Positions 51,509-62,234 are shown, counted from the first letter of the stretch. The stretch is 64,000 nt of DNA from Mycolicibacterium helvum (GCF_010731895.1 NZ_AP022596.1:2294001-2358000), one strand, 5' to 3'. Numbers and translations: made by a program. Notes: generated by a model not told the origin, from the letters alone.

Positions 51509-53118
51509 CCCTTGTCCTGCGCTACGCCGCCCGCAGTGACCGCGGCCTGGTGCGCGCCAACAACGAAGACTCGGTCTACGCCGGGCCGCGGCTGCTCGCG
51601 CTAGCCGACGGTATGGGCGGGCACGCGGCCGGCGAAGTGGCTTCCCAGCTGGTGATCGCCGCACTGGCCCACCTCGACGACGACGAACCCGGCGGCGACC
51701 TGCTGAGCAAGCTCGACGAGGCGGTGCACGAAGGCAATTCGGCCATCGCAGCGCACGTCGAGCTGGAGCCCGAGCTCGAGGGTATGGGCACTACCTTGAC
51801 CGCAATCCTGTTCGCGGGCAACAGACTTGGGCTCGTTCACATTGGCGACTCCCGCGGCTATCTGCTGCGCGACGGGGAGCTGGCGCAGATCACCAAGGAC
51901 GACACCTTTGTGCAGACCCTCGTCGACGAGGGCCGCATCACTGCCGAGGAGGCGCACAGCCACCCGCAGCGCTCACTGATCATGCGGGCGCTGACCGGCC
52001 ACGAGGTCGAGCCCACGCTGATCATGCGAGAGGCCAAAGAGGGCGACCGCTATCTGTTGTGCTCCGACGGCCTGTCCGACCCGGTCAGCCAGGAGACCAT
52101 CCTGGAGGCCCTGCAGATCCCCGACGTCGCCGAAAGCGCCGACCGGCTGATCGAACTCGCCCTGCGCGGCGGCGGCCCAGACAATGTCACCGTGGTGGTC
52201 GCCGACGTCGTCGACCATGACTACGGCGGGCAAACCCAGCCGATCCTGGCCGGAGCGGTCTCCGGCGACGACGACAACACCGCGCCGCCAAACACCGCCG
52301 CCGGCCGCGCCTCGGCCATCACGCCACGGCCCGCAGCCGCCAAGCGGGTCGTAGCCGAACCCGAACCGCCGGCCAAACCGCGCTCACGCAGGCGGATGAT
52401 CATCGCCGTCGCGGTGATCCTGCTGCTGGCACTGGCCGGTTTGGCGGTGGGCCGCCAGATCATCCGCAGTAGCTACTACGTGAGTGCCCACGACGGCACG
52501 GTCGCGATCATGCGCGGTATCGAAGGCTCGATTCTGACCTACCCGCTCCAGGAGCCCTACCTGTTGGGCTGCCTCAACGACCGCAATGAGCTGTCCCAGA
52601 TCAGCTACGGCCAGCCCACCAACGCGCTGGGCTGCCAGCTGATGCGGCTGCAGGATCTGCGCCCCTCCGAGCGCGCGCAGGTGACGGCCGGGCTGCCCAC
52701 CGGCAGCCTCGACGACGCGATCGGGCAGCTGCGGGAGTTGGCGCACAGCTCGCTGCTGCCGCCGTGCGCGCCGCCGCCAAGCAGCACACCGACCACCACC
52801 CCGGCAGCTACACCCGCCCCGACTCCGGCTCCGAGCGCACCTCCCGCGCCGGGGCCGTCGCCCACCTCAGCCGCGCCGGCATCGACGCCGGCACCCGCGC
52901 CCACGGCCGCACCGACGTCTGCGCCGGCACTGAGCGCCACCCTTACCCCGGCACCAGCGCCGTCGCCCACTCCGGGAACCGCGCCGGCGCCGACTGAAAG
53001 TGGCACCACCACAACCGGTTCCGCTGTTCCCGCGCCGCCGGTCAGTCCCGCGCCGACCGTGACACAACTGCCCGCCGCACCGCAGAAACCGGGCACCGAC
53101 TGCCGGGCGGCGGCATGA
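51505..53118 (+). CDS. pstP: Ser/Thr protein phosphatase PstP (PP2C)
   Basis: The 537-aa protein begins with the PP2C domain (residues about 5-240): SDRGLVRANNEDS, LALADGMGGHAAGE (metal Asp/Gly), HIGDSRGYLLRDG, ITKDDTFVQ, CSDGLSD and GGPDNVTVVV. A basic juxtamembrane region, one membrane helix (about residues 295-317) and an external Pro/Ala/Thr-rich tail follow, longer than in M. tuberculosis (514 aa). It reverses PknA/PknB phosphorylation. GTG 51505 overlaps fhaB; rodA overlaps its end by 4 nt. Confidence 0.95.
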   Translation: MTLVLRYAARSDRGLVRANNEDSVYAGPRLLALADGMGGHAAGEVASQLVIAALAHLDDDEPGGDLLSKLDEAVHEGNSAIAAHVELEPELEGMGTTLTAILFAGNRLGLVHIGDSRGYLLRDGELAQITKDDTFVQTLVDEGRITAEEAHSHPQRSLIMRALTGHEVEPTLIMREAKEGDRYLLCSDGLSDPVSQETILEALQIPDVAESADRLIELALRGGGPDNVTVVVADVVDHDYGGQTQPILAGAVSGDDDNTAPPNTAAGRASAITPRPAAAKRVVAEPEPPAKPRSRRRMIIAVAVILLLALAGLAVGRQIIRSSYYVSAHDGTVAIMRGIEGSILTYPLQEPYLLGCLNDRNELSQISYGQPTNALGCQLMRLQDLRPSERAQVTAGLPTGSLDDAIGQLRELAHSSLLPPCAPPPSSTPTTTPAATPAPTPAPSAPPAPGPSPTSAAPASTPAPAPTAAPTSAPALSATLTPAPAPSPTPGTAPAPTESGTTTTGSAVPAPPVSPAPTVTQLPAAPQKPGTDCRAAA

Positions 53119-54518
53119 GCACCCAACCGCAGGCACCCGTCACGCTGGCACCGACAACACCGACCCGGCGTAATTCCGAACTGGCGCTGCTGTGCTTCGC
53201 CACGCTGATCACCGTCGTGGCGCTGCTGATCGTGGAGGCCAACCAGGAGCAGGGCATCAGCTGGGATCTGGCCAGCTCCACACTCGCCTTCCTCACCCTG
53301 TTCGTCTGCGCGCACCTGGCCATCCGGCGCTTCGCGCCCTACGCCGACCCGGTGCTGCTGCCGGTCGTGGCGCTGCTCAACGGCCTTGGCCTGGTGATGA
53401 TCCACCGTCTTGACCTGATCGGCGGCGCGCTGACAACGCAGCAGCGTCCCAGCGAGGAACAGCAGATGCTGTGGACCCTCGTCGGTGTTGTCGGCTTCTC
53501 ACTCGTTGTGGTCTTCCTCAAAGATCACCGCATCCTGGCCCGCTACGGCTACACCTTCGGTCTGGTCGGCCTTGTGCTCCTGGCGATTCCGGCTCTGCTG
53601 CCCGCCCGCTTCTCCGAGACCAATGGCGCCAAGATCTGGATTCGCTTCCCGGGCTTCAGCATTCAGCCCGCCGAGTTCTCCAAGATCCTACTGCTGACCT
53701 TCTTCGCGGCCGTGCTGGTGGCCAAGCGCGACGTGTTCACCAGCGCCGGCAAGCATTTCCTTGGGGCCGACATACCGCGGCCGCGTGATCTCGCCCCGCT
53801 ACTGGCCGCGTGGATCGTCTCGGTCGGTGTCATGGTCTTCGAGAAGGACCTGGGCACCTCGCTGCTGCTGTATGCCTCGTTCCTGGTGATGGTCTACATC
53901 GCCACCGAGCGGTTCAGCTGGGTGGTCATCGGCCTGACCCTGTTCGCAGCGGGCAGCGTCGTGGCCTACTACCTGTTCGGCCATGTTCGCGTCCGGGTGC
54001 AGACGTGGCTTGATCCGTTCGGTGACCCCGAGGGCGCCGGCTACCAGATGGTGCAGTCGCAGTTCAGCTTCGCCACCGGTGGCATTTTCGGCACCGGGCT
54101 GGGCAACGGCCAGCCCGGCACCGTGCCTGCTGCCTCGACCGACTTCATCACCGCCGCGGTCGGGGAGGAGCTGGGCCTGGTCGGCCTGGCCGGGGTGCTG
54201 ATGCTCTACACCATCGTGATCGTGCGCGGGCTGCGCACGGCGATCGCCGTGCGGGACAGCTTCGGCAAGCTGCTGGCCGCCGGACTGGCCTCGACCCTGG
54301 CCATCCAGCTCTTCATCGTCGTAGGCGGCGTCACCGGGCTGATCCCGCTGACCGGTTTGACCACCCCGTGGATGTCTTATGGCGGCTCATCGCTGGTGGC
54401 CAACTACGTGCTGCTGGCGATCCTGATCAAGATCTCGCACGCCGCCCGGCGTCCCCTCATCACCAACCCGCACGCGTCCATCGCGGCCTCCAGTACCGAG
54501 GTGATCGAGCGGGTATGA
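53115..54518 (+). CDS. rodA: RodA/FtsW-type peptidoglycan glycosyltransferase RodA
   Basis: The 467-aa SEDS membrane protein has about ten to twelve helices. Signature segments are RFPGFSIQPAEFSKI, KDLGTSLLLYASFLVM, FSFATGGIFGTGLGNG, AAVGEELGLVGL and GLTTPWMSYGGSSLVANY. It polymerises lipid II for side-wall/polar elongation with the partner PBP encoded next. It overlaps pbpA by 4 nt (ATGA). Confidence 0.96.
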   Translation: MSTQPQAPVTLAPTTPTRRNSELALLCFATLITVVALLIVEANQEQGISWDLASSTLAFLTLFVCAHLAIRRFAPYADPVLLPVVALLNGLGLVMIHRLDLIGGALTTQQRPSEEQQMLWTLVGVVGFSLVVVFLKDHRILARYGYTFGLVGLVLLAIPALLPARFSETNGAKIWIRFPGFSIQPAEFSKILLLTFFAAVLVAKRDVFTSAGKHFLGADIPRPRDLAPLLAAWIVSVGVMVFEKDLGTSLLLYASFLVMVYIATERFSWVVIGLTLFAAGSVVAYYLFGHVRVRVQTWLDPFGDPEGAGYQMVQSQFSFATGGIFGTGLGNGQPGTVPAASTDFITAAVGEELGLVGLAGVLMLYTIVIVRGLRTAIAVRDSFGKLLAAGLASTLAIQLFIVVGGVTGLIPLTGLTTPWMSYGGSSLVANYVLLAILIKISHAARRPLITNPHASIAASSTEVIERV

Positions 54519-55990
54519 ACACTTCACTGCGCCGCATATCGGTGATGATCATGGCGTTGATCGTGCTGCTGCTGCTCAACGCCACGGTCACCCAGGTTTT
54601 CCGCGCCGACGGCCTGCGTGCCGATCCGCGTAACCAGCGGGTACTGCTGGACGAGTACTCCCGCCAGCGCGGCCAGATCACCGCGGGCGGGCAGCTGCTG
54701 GCTTATTCGGTGTCCACCAACGGTCACTACCGGTTCCTTCGGGTGTACCCGAATCCCTTTGTGTACGCACCGATTACGGGTTTCTACTCGCTGCGTTACT
54801 CCAGCACCGGGCTGGAACGAGCCGAGGACGGCATCCTCAACGGTTCCGATCAGCGGCTGTTCGGCCGGCGGCTGGCCGACTTCTTCACCGGCCGCGACCC
54901 GCGCGGCGGCAACGTCGACACGACGATCGTCCCGCGGATTCAACAGGCTGCCTGGGACGCACTGCAACAAGGCTGCACCGGCGGATGCCGCGGCTCGGTG
55001 GTGGCGCTGGAGCCGTCCACCGGCAAGGTCCTGGCGATGGTGTCCTCGCCGTCGTACGACCCCAATCTGCTGGCCACCCACGACACGGAGGAGCAGGGCA
55101 CCGCCTGGCAGCAGCTGCGCGACGACCCCGCCTCGCCACTGACCAACCGGGCCATCGCCGAGACGTTCCCGCCGGGCTCGACCTTCAAGGTGATCACCAC
55201 CGCAGCCGCGCTGCAGTCCGGCGTGACCGATAACGATCAGCTCACCAGCGCGCCGCAGATCCAGCTGCCGAACAGCACCGCCACGCTGGAGAACTACGGC
55301 GGCACCCCCTGCGGCAACGGCCCGACGGCGTCGCTGCGCGAGGCCTTCGCCCGATCCTGCAATACGGCTTTCGTCGAACTGGGTATCCGAGTGGGTGCCG
55401 ACGCCCTGCGCAGCGCCGCTCAGGCGTTCGGGTTCGACAGTCCACCGGCGCCGATCCCGCTGGAGGTCGCGGAGTCGACGATAGGCCCGATGTCCGACGC
55501 CGCCGCGCTGGGAATGTCGAGCATGGGCCAGAAAGACGTGGCGGTGACACCCTTGCAGAACGCGTTGGTGGCGGCAGCGATCGCCAATTCCGGTGTGATG
55601 ATGCAGCCGTACCTGGTGGACAGCCTCAAAGGACCGGACTTGTCCAACATCAGTAGTGCAGCGCCTCAGGAGCAGCGGCGTGCCGTTTCGCAGCAGGTCG
55701 CGGCTAAACTTACAGATTTGATGATCGGCGCCGAGCAGATGACCCAGCAGAAAGGGGCGATTCCCGGCGTGCAGATCGCATCGAAGACCGGTACCGCTGA
55801 GCACGGCACCGACCCACGCAATACCCCGCCGCACGCCTGGTACATCGCGTTCGCACCGGCCCAAAGCCCCAAGGTGGCGGTCTCGGTGTTGATCGAGAAC
55901 GGCGGTGACCGGCTCTCGGCGACCGGCGGCGCGCTGGCCGCCCCGGTCGGGCGGGCAACCATCGCGGCGGCTTTGCAGGGGACATCGTGA
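54515..55990 (+). CDS. pbpA: Class B penicillin-binding protein PbpA
   Basis: The 491-aa transpeptidase has a membrane anchor at residues 8-27 and a short N-terminal pedestal. The catalytic motifs are PGSTFKVITT (S-x-x-K), FARSCNTAF (S-x-N) and ASKTGTAEH (K-T-G). It cross-links glycan with RodA. Length equals M. tuberculosis PbpA. The start overlaps rodA by 4 nt; the stop overlaps the first 35-bp repeat unit before pknA. Confidence 0.96.
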   Translation: MNTSLRRISVMIMALIVLLLLNATVTQVFRADGLRADPRNQRVLLDEYSRQRGQITAGGQLLAYSVSTNGHYRFLRVYPNPFVYAPITGFYSLRYSSTGLERAEDGILNGSDQRLFGRRLADFFTGRDPRGGNVDTTIVPRIQQAAWDALQQGCTGGCRGSVVALEPSTGKVLAMVSSPSYDPNLLATHDTEEQGTAWQQLRDDPASPLTNRAIAETFPPGSTFKVITTAAALQSGVTDNDQLTSAPQIQLPNSTATLENYGGTPCGNGPTASLREAFARSCNTAFVELGIRVGADALRSAAQAFGFDSPPAPIPLEVAESTIGPMSDAAALGMSSMGQKDVAVTPLQNALVAAAIANSGVMMQPYLVDSLKGPDLSNISSAAPQEQRRAVSQQVAAKLTDLMIGAEQMTQQKGAIPGVQIASKTGTAEHGTDPRNTPPHAWYIAFAPAQSPKVAVSVLIENGGDRLSATGGALAAPVGRATIAAALQGTS

Positions 55991-56060
55991 CCCCCCGAAG
56001 CAGAGCGAAGCGAGGCGAGCAATGACCCCCCGCAGGCGAGCGAAGCGAGGCGAGCAATGA
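55987..56060 (+). repeat. 35-bp tandem repeat creating two coupled mini-cistrons before pknA
   Basis: Two 35-bp units start at 55987 and 56022, and pknA itself starts at the third equivalent position, 56057. Each unit encodes a 12-codon frame, M-T-P-R-x-R-A-K-R-G-E-Q, whose TGA overlaps the next ATG (ATGA). The first GTG overlaps the pbpA stop (GTGA). A ribosome could thus pass by re-initiation from pbpA through both mini-frames to pknA. Confidence 0.75.
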
Positions 56061-57334
56061 CGCCCCGCGTAGGAGTGACGCTGTCGGGCCGCTACCGCTT
56101 GCAGCGGCTGATCGCCACCGGCGGTATGGGCCAGGTGTGGGAGGCCGTCGACAGCCGGCTGGGACGCCGGGTCGCGGTCAAGGTGCTCAAGCAGGAGTTC
56201 TCCTCTGACCCCGAGTTCATCGAACGGTTCCGCGCCGAGGCGCGCACCGTCGCGATGCTCAACCACCCGGGCATCGCCGCCGTGCACGACTACGGCGAGA
56301 CCGATATGGACGGCGAGGGCCGTACCGCCTACCTGGTGATGGAGCTCATCAACGGCGAACCGCTGAACTCGGTGATCAAGCGGTCCGGCCGGTTGTCGCT
56401 GCGGCACGCGCTGGACATGCTCGAGCAGACCGGACGTGCACTGCAGGTGGCCCATTCCGCCGGCCTGGTGCACCGCGACGTCAAACCCGGAAACATCCTC
56501 ATCACACCGACCGGTCAGGTGAAACTCACCGACTTCGGTATCGCCAAAGCCGTCGACGCCGCCCCCGTCACCCAGACCGGAATGGTGATGGGCACCGCCC
56601 AGTACATCGCCCCCGAGCAGGCGCTGGGTCACGATGCCACCGCGGCCAGTGACGTGTACGCACTGGGAGTTGTTGGCTACGAATCGGTTTCAGGCAAGCG
56701 GCCGTTCGTCGGCGACGGCGCGCTGACGGTGGCGATGAAGCACATCAAGGAGACGCCGGCACCGCTGCCGGCCGACCTGCCGCCCAACGTGCGCGAACTC
56801 ATCGAGATCACCCTGGTGAAGAACCCGGGCATGCGTTACCGCAACGGCGGCCAGTTCGCCGACGCGGTGGCCGCGGTGCGAGCCGGCCGACGCCCGCCGC
56901 GGCCCAACTCCGCGCCGACGATCCGCGCGACGCCTGCCGCGATCCCCGGAAGTTCGCCCCGGATGCCAGCAGCGCCGCCCACCGGGATGCGCCCGCGCGC
57001 CAACACGGGCAGCCACCGCCCACCCCCTCCGCGGCGCACGTTCTCCTCCGGTCAGCGGGCCCTGCTGTGGGCAGCTGGCGTGCTGGGCGCACTCGCGATC
57101 ATCAGCGCCATCCTGATCGTGCTCGCCGACCGTAAAGACAGCGCCCCGGTACAGCGGACCGAAACGGAAACGGTGCAACCGCCCGCGACGCCCCAGTCGG
57201 CGCCGACCGGTTGGACGGATGACCCGCGAACCGGTCAAGCTGGAGACCAGATCGGGCCAATCCGATTCACGGCAGGCAGCGTGGCTGTTACTGCGCTGAC
57301 CGAGTCCGATCGAAACGACGAGATACCGCGATGA
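56057..57334 (+). CDS. pknA: Ser/Thr protein kinase PknA
   Basis: The 425-aa receptor-like kinase has the Gly loop ATGGMGQVW (residues 20-28), catalytic Lys42 in [18 protein letters not shown] and APEQALG. A Pro/Arg-rich juxtamembrane region, one membrane helix (about residues 335-357) and a short extracellular tail follow. It phosphorylates division proteins such as Wag31 and FtsZ. It is coupled to pknB by a 4-nt overlap. The N-terminus MTPRVG is shared with the two upstream repeat units. Confidence 0.96.
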   Translation: MTPRVGVTLSGRYRLQRLIATGGMGQVWEAVDSRLGRRVAVKVLKQEFSSDPEFIERFRAEARTVAMLNHPGIAAVHDYGETDMDGEGRTAYLVMELINGEPLNSVIKRSGRLSLRHALDMLEQTGRALQVAHSAGLVHRDVKPGNILITPTGQVKLTDFGIAKAVDAAPVTQTGMVMGTAQYIAPEQALGHDATAASDVYALGVVGYESVSGKRPFVGDGALTVAMKHIKETPAPLPADLPPNVRELIEITLVKNPGMRYRNGGQFADAVAAVRAGRRPPRPNSAPTIRATPAAIPGSSPRMPAAPPTGMRPRANTGSHRPPPPRRTFSSGQRALLWAAGVLGALAIISAILIVLADRKDSAPVQRTETETVQPPATPQSAPTGWTDDPRTGQAGDQIGPIRFTAGSVAVTALTESDRNDEIPR

Positions 57335-59205
57335 CCACCCCACAGCATCTGTCCGACCGCTACGAGCTGGGCGAAATTCTCGGCTTCGGTGGCATGTCCG
57401 AGGTGCACATGGCCCGCGACACGCGGCTGCACCGGGACGTCGCGGTCAAGGTGCTGCGCGCCGACCTGGCCCGTGATCCTAGCTTTTACCTGCGGTTCCG
57501 CCGGGAAGCGCAGAATGCCGCCGCGCTGAACCACCCCGCGATCGTGGCGGTGTACGACACCGGTGAAGCCGACACCGGCAACGGTCCGTTGCCCTACATC
57601 GTGATGGAGTACGTCGACGGGGTCACCCTGCGTGACATCGTCCACACCGACGGTCCGATGCCGTACCGGCGGGCCATCGAGGTCATCGCCGACGCCTGCC
57701 AGGCACTGAACTTCAGCCACCAGCACGGCATCATCCACCGCGACGTCAAGCCGGCGAACATCATGATCTCCAAGACCGGCGCGGTGAAGGTGATGGATTT
57801 CGGCATCGCCCGGGCGCTTGCCGACGCCAACAACGTCACGCAGACCGCAGCGGTGATCGGCACCGCCCAGTACCTCTCCCCGGAACAAGCCCGCGGCGAG
57901 AAGGTCGATGCCCGCTCGGACGTCTACTCGCTGGGCTGCGTCCTCTACGAGATGCTCACCGGGGAGCCGCCGTTCGTCGGTGACTCGCCTGTGGCGGTGG
58001 CCTACCAGCATGTCCGCGAGGATCCGGTACCCCCGTCGGCAAAGCATCCGGGTATCTCCCCGGAGCTTGACGCCGTCGTGCTCAAAGCGCTGGCCAAGAA
58101 CCCCGACAACCGCTACCAGACGGCCGCCGAGATGCGCACCGACCTGGTTCGCGTGCACAACGGCGAAGCCCCCGAGGCGCCCAAGGTCTTCAGCGCCGCC
58201 GAGCGGACCTCCATGCTCAACGCACCGTCGGTGCCGTCCCGCGGCGACGACACCGACGAGATTCCCCGGACGGCCCGCTTCGTCGACAACGACCGCGCCG
58301 GCGGGTCGATCGGCCGCTGGCTGATCGTCGTCGCCGTGCTGGCCATCCTGACCGTGGTGGTGACGATCGCGATCAACATGGTCAGCGGAAGCCCACGCAA
58401 TCTGCAGATCCCCGACGTCCGTGGCCAAGCGACCGCCGACGCGATCGCGGCACTGCAGAACAAGGGCTTCAAAATTCACACCGTCCAAAAGCCCGACAAC
58501 ACGGTGCTGCCGGACAAAGTCATCGACACCGACCCCCCGGCCAACTCGATGGCCAGCGCCGGTGACGACATCGCGATCAATGTGTCGACCGGCCCCAAGC
58601 AGGTGGAAGTTCCAGACTGTACGGCGTTCTCGGCCGCCGATTGCACCAAGAAGCTCAAAGACGCCGGGTTCAGCAAGTTCAAGCAGACAAACTCAGCTTC
58701 CAAGCCCGAGGACAAGGACCGAGTCCTGTCGACCGTTCCGCCCGCCAACCAGTTGTCGGCGATCACCAACGAGATCACCATCGTCATCGGCTCCGGACCG
58801 CAGAATGCCGAGGTTCCGGTGGTCGCCGGGCAGACCGTCGACGTGGCGCAGCAGATTCTCACCGCATCCGGCTTCGTGAAGACCGTGCCGGTGCCGACCG
58901 ACAGCACCGAGCCATCCGGTCAAGTGATCGGTACCGACCCGGCGAACGGGCAGACAGTGCCTCAGGACACCCCGATCCAGATCAAGGTGTCCAAGGGCAA
59001 CCAGTTCGTCATGCCGGATCTTCGGGGCATGTTCTGGACGGATGCCGAGCCACGTTTGCGTGGCCTGGGCTGGACCGGTGGGCTGGACAAGGGCGGCGAC
59101 GTGCAGAACAGCGGTCAGCGCTCGAATGCCGTCGTATCCCAGAGCCCGGCGCCGGGTAGCGGTGTGAACTTCGGGGCGACGATCACCCTCAGCTTTGCGT
59201 CGTAG
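57331..59205 (+). CDS. pknB: Ser/Thr protein kinase PknB with PASTA domains
   Basis: The 624-aa kinase has the Gly loop GFGGMSEV, Lys40 in [22 protein letters not shown] and [20 protein letters not shown]. The membrane helix (about residues 330-350) is followed by four extracellular PASTA repeats (each starting near a VPDV/VPVVAGQ/MPDL segment) that bind muropeptides and lipid II. It is the essential regulator of cell-wall synthesis. Its 3' end overlaps the convergent trpG by 17 bp. Confidence 0.97.
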   Translation: MTTPQHLSDRYELGEILGFGGMSEVHMARDTRLHRDVAVKVLRADLARDPSFYLRFRREAQNAAALNHPAIVAVYDTGEADTGNGPLPYIVMEYVDGVTLRDIVHTDGPMPYRRAIEVIADACQALNFSHQHGIIHRDVKPANIMISKTGAVKVMDFGIARALADANNVTQTAAVIGTAQYLSPEQARGEKVDARSDVYSLGCVLYEMLTGEPPFVGDSPVAVAYQHVREDPVPPSAKHPGISPELDAVVLKALAKNPDNRYQTAAEMRTDLVRVHNGEAPEAPKVFSAAERTSMLNAPSVPSRGDDTDEIPRTARFVDNDRAGGSIGRWLIVVAVLAILTVVVTIAINMVSGSPRNLQIPDVRGQATADAIAALQNKGFKIHTVQKPDNTVLPDKVIDTDPPANSMASAGDDIAINVSTGPKQVEVPDCTAFSAADCTKKLKDAGFSKFKQTNSASKPEDKDRVLSTVPPANQLSAITNEITIVIGSGPQNAEVPVVAGQTVDVAQQILTASGFVKTVPVPTDSTEPSGQVIGTDPANGQTVPQDTPIQIKVSKGNQFVMPDLRGMFWTDAEPRLRGLGWTGGLDKGGDVQNSGQRSNAVVSQSPAPGSGVNFGATITLSFAS

Positions 59206-59914
59206 CTAGGGAGGGCTCCCCGCCGGAGCTAATCCCCCGGTCGCTGCGCTCCTGCCCGCCACCCCCGAGGGCGTGCCGCACGGTATCGGCCACCTCTTGC
59301 TCGAGGCGATGCACCAGCGTCTCCTCGGGAGCCTGCCCGCAGTAGCCCAGCCAGTTGGCGAGCATCCGGTGGCCGCCCTCGGTCAGGATCGACTCGGGAT
59401 GGAATTGCACACCGTGGATCGGCAGTTCCACGTGCCGCACCGCCATGATGACACCCCCCTCGGTACGGGCGGTCACCTCCAGCTCGGCTGGCATGGTCTC
59501 CGGCAGGATGGTCAGCGAGTGGTAGCGCGTCGCCGTAAACGGGTCCGGAAGTCCGTGTAGCACACCGATATTGGTGTGGTAGACGGTGCTGGTCTTGCCG
59601 TGCAGCAGCTCGGGCGCGCGGTCGACCGTTCCACCGAATGCCACGCCGATCGCCTGATGACCGAGGCACACCCCCAGCAGTGGGGTGCCGGCAGCGGCGC
59701 AGGCGCGCACCAACGGGATCGACGCGCCCGCCCGCTCCGGTGTGCCCGGCCCCGGACTCAGCAGCACCCCGTCGAACTCAGCAGCGATACTGGCTGCGTC
59801 GGCCAGTCGCGCGTCGTCGTTGCGCCAGACCTGTGCGTCCACACCGAGTTGGCCCAGATACTGGACCAGGTTGAACACGAAGCTGTCGTAATTGTCGACG
59901 ACCAAGACCTGCAC
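59189..59914 (-). CDS. trpG: Glutamine amidotransferase TrpG/PabA
   Basis: The 241-aa class I glutamine amidotransferase has VVDNYDSFVFNLVQYL, LSPGPGTPE, the catalytic Cys in GVCLGHQAIG, and the His/Glu pair in GVQFHPESILTE. It supplies ammonia to anthranilate or aminodeoxychorismate synthase; with no trpE adjacent, the dual trpG/pabA role known for this locus is likely. It is convergent with pknB and overlaps its end. Confidence 0.93.
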   Translation of the reverse strand: MQVLVVDNYDSFVFNLVQYLGQLGVDAQVWRNDDARLADAASIAAEFDGVLLSPGPGTPERAGASIPLVRACAAAGTPLLGVCLGHQAIGVAFGGTVDRAPELLHGKTSTVYHTNIGVLHGLPDPFTATRYHSLTILPETMPAELEVTARTEGGVIMAVRHVELPIHGVQFHPESILTEGGHRMLANWLGYCGQAPEETLVHRLEQEVADTVRHALGGGGQERSDRGISSGGEPSLATTQS

Positions 59915-59942
59915 CCGGTCAGATTACCCGGGCCTGAACAGC

Positions 59943-60734
59943 TCAGTAGCCGAGCGGACCGACCGGCTGGGCGTAGCGCATCCGCACCGGCCCGGCATAG
60001 GCGGCGACCGCGATGTCGTCACGGGTCTGCTCGCTGTAGCCCAACCCGAACCGCACGACGTATTGCTTGTACAAGGTGACCAGGGGAGCGGCGGCCAGCG
60101 CCGCGCGCATCGCGGTCGCGTCACCGATCGCGGTGATGGTGTACGGCGGGCTGTAGGTACGACCGTTGAGCAGCAGCGTGTTGCCGACGCAGCGGGGTGC
60201 CGAGGTTCCGATGATGCGCTGGTCTTGCATCTGGATCGCCTCGGCGCCGGAGCTCCACAGCGCGTTCAGCACGGCTTGGATGTCCTGCTGATGGACCACC
60301 AGATCGTCGGGCGAGGCGTCGCGCGGGAAGCGCCCGTTGGCGTCGCGCTGGGCGTCCGACAGCGTGACGATCAACCCCGCACCGTGCACCGGATCCAGCC
60401 CGGCGTCGCCGGCCAGTTCGTCGGCGCGGGCCAGCATCGCCGCCAGCGCAGTCCCGGCCGACGCACCGTGGGTGGAGTCGACCTGGGCGGCCAACGCATC
60501 GCGCTGGGCGTTGAGCCGGTCAACCGAGTTCTGGGCGTCGTGGACCAGATCGACCAGCCGCGGTGAATCGGCGCGACGGATGTCGGTGCCACCGGAAACG
60601 CCATGGGTGGCGGCCAGCAGCACGCCGGCAAGCAGGCATACCACCGGGACGCCGAACCGCCACGGCGAGCGCGCCGCGCCCGTCGTCGCTGGTGCCGGAG
60701 TTGTCGGGTCGCGGCGCCGCTGCGTTAATCTCAT
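59943..60734 (-). CDS. DUF881 membrane protein, Rv0012-like
   Basis: The 263-aa protein has a basic cytosolic N-terminus, one membrane helix (about residues 27-47, [14 protein letters not shown]), a coiled segment ([22 protein letters not shown]), and the DUF881 domain with [31 protein letters not shown] and [16 protein letters not shown]. It lies between trpG and crgA as in all mycobacteria and is probably an envelope/division factor. ATG 60734 gives the usual length. Confidence 0.88.
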   Translation of the reverse strand: MRLTQRRRDPTTPAPATTGAARSPWRFGVPVVCLLAGVLLAATHGVSGGTDIRRADSPRLVDLVHDAQNSVDRLNAQRDALAAQVDSTHGASAGTALAAMLARADELAGDAGLDPVHGAGLIVTLSDAQRDANGRFPRDASPDDLVVHQQDIQAVLNALWSSGAEAIQMQDQRIIGTSAPRCVGNTLLLNGRTYSPPYTITAIGDATAMRAALAAAPLVTLYKQYVVRFGLGYSEQTRDDIAVAAYAGPVRMRYAQPVGPLGY

Positions 60735-60783
60735 AGTCGGTCTGCGCACCATCGTCGCAGAAGATCCCGGCCCGAAGGTACCC

Positions 60784-61065
60784 ATGCCCAAGTCCAAGGT
60801 TCGCAAGAAGAACGACTTCACGGTCAACCCGGTGAGCCGCACTCCGGTCAAGGTCAAGGCCGGGCCGTCGAGCGTGTGGTTCGTCGTGCTGTTCATCAGC
60901 CTGATGCTGATCGGGCTGGCCTGGCTGCTGGTATTCCAGTTGGCCGCCTCCGGCCTGGACGTGCCCAGCGCGCTGCAGTGGATGGCCAACCTGGGTCCGT
61001 GGAACTACGCGATCGCCTTCGGGTTCATGATCACCGGATTGTTGCTGACAATGCGGTGGCGCTGA
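60784..61065 (+). CDS. crgA: Cell division protein CrgA
   Basis: The 93-aa protein begins [16 protein letters not shown], the conserved CrgA start, and has two membrane helices (about residues 33-53 and 70-88). It links FtsZ, FtsQ, FtsI and CwsA at the septum. It is divergent from the DUF881 gene with a 49-bp shared promoter region. Confidence 0.95.
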   Translation: MPKSKVRKKNDFTVNPVSRTPVKVKAGPSSVWFVVLFISLMLIGLAWLLVFQLAASGLDVPSALQWMANLGPWNYAIAFGFMITGLLLTMRWR

Positions 61066-61220
61066 CCGAGGCGGACAGCTTAGAGGATCCGTGCTGTGCG
61101 TTCACCGTTCTGAGGCTGGCAACCTTCTGGTCACCCAATCACACGCGTGTGATTCATCCCCATTGTTGATAACGCCTGTGGATAACTGCATCACCCACGG
61201 TAGATACACCCGAGGACGCC

Positions 61221-61649
61221 ATGCAGCAAACTGAATGGGGCCCCCGGATCGGGGCCATCGCAGGTCTCGGGATCGCGGGCATCTTGATGGCAATCGGCTG
61301 TGTGACCGTTGTCACAGACCCTCCCGGCCGGATCCTCACCGGGATTGCTGCGGTAGGGCTGCTGGCGTTCGCATTCGGATCATGGCGAGCCAGACCCAAG
61401 CTGGCTATCACCGCCGACGGGCTGGTGTACCGAGGGTGGTTCCGGTCGCAGACGCTGCAGCGTCACGACATCACGCTGATCCGCATCACCGAGTTCCGCC
61501 GCATCGGTCGCAAGACGCGATTGGTGGAGATCGAAACGGCCGCCGACCGGCTGATCGTGCTCAGCCGGTGGGACCTGGGAGCTGATCCGCTGGATGTTCT
61601 GGATGCGCTGACCGACGCGGGTTACGCGGGGGCTTCAGGCGACCGTTGA
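61221..61649 (+). CDS. PH-domain membrane protein, Rv0010c-like
   Basis: The 142-aa protein has two membrane helices at residues 9-30 and 38-55, then a bacterial PH-like domain (LAITADGLVYRGWFRSQTLQRHDITLIRI). Length and place match Rv0010c. Function is unknown; the conserved position among division genes hints at an envelope role. Confidence 0.88.
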   Translation: MQQTEWGPRIGAIAGLGIAGILMAIGCVTVVTDPPGRILTGIAAVGLLAFAFGSWRARPKLAITADGLVYRGWFRSQTLQRHDITLIRITEFRRIGRKTRLVEIETAADRLIVLSRWDLGADPLDVLDALTDAGYAGASGDR

Positions 61650-61656
61650 CACCGCA

Positions 61657-61693
61657 TTGAGAGCGAGATTCCCGCGGGATCTCTCGCTCTCAA
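61657..61693. terminator. Bidirectional terminator between the PH-domain gene and ppiA
   Basis: TTGAGAGCGAGA and TCTCGCTCTCAA form a perfect 12-bp stem; the loop holds TCCCGCGGGA. It lies in the 57-bp gap between two convergent genes and can serve both. Confidence 0.8.
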
Positions 61694-61706
61694 CGCTGTC
61701 TCGACG

Positions 61707-62234
61707 CTAGGAGATGGTGATGGACTCGATCACCACGGCGTCGTTCGGCCGATCATTGCGATCAGTGGCCGTGGTGGCGATGGCGTCGACGACCTTCTGC
61801 GACTCCGGATCGACGACCTCACCGAAGATCGTGTGCCGACGATTCAGATGCGGGGTCTTGCCGACAGTGATGAAGAACTGGGACCCGTTGGTGCCGGGGC
61901 CGGCGTTGGCCATCGCCAGCAGGTAGGGCTTGTCGAACTGCAGCTCCGGGTGGAATTCGTCGGCGAACTTGTAGCCGGGGCCACCGCGGCCGGTGCCGGT
62001 CGGGTCGCCGCCCTGGATCATGAAGCCGTCGATGACGCGGTGGAACACCGCGCCGTCGTAGAACGGACCCGAGGTGCTGCCCGATGCGTTCTGCGTCGAG
62101 TACTCCTTGGTGCCCTGGGCCAAGCCGACGAAGTTGCCGACGGTCTTGGGGGCGTGATTACCGAACAGGGCGATCTTGATGTCGCCGCGGTTGGTGTGCA
62201 GGGTCGCGGTCGCGGTCGCAATGGGGCTAGTCAC
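61707..62234 (-). CDS. ppiA: Cyclophilin-type peptidyl-prolyl cis-trans isomerase PpiA
   Basis: The 175-aa cyclophilin has [19 protein letters not shown], the [14 protein letters not shown] motif and HTIFGEVVD, which contain the active-site Arg, Phe and Gln. It accelerates prolyl isomerisation in the cytosol. Length close to M. tuberculosis PpiA (182 aa). Convergent with the PH-domain gene and divergent from cwsA. Confidence 0.95.
   Translation of the reverse strand: MTSPIATATATLHTNRGDIKIALFGNHAPKTVGNFVGLAQGTKEYSTQNASGSTSGPFYDGAVFHRVIDGFMIQGGDPTGTGRGGPGYKFADEFHPELQFDKPYLLAMANAGPGTNGSQFFITVGKTPHLNRRHTIFGEVVDPESQKVVDAIATTATDRNDRPNDAVVIESITIS

Noticed and set aside
54524..56632. 702-codon antisense frame across pbpA and pknA
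   Set aside because: It crosses two well-conserved genes and has no protein-like motifs.
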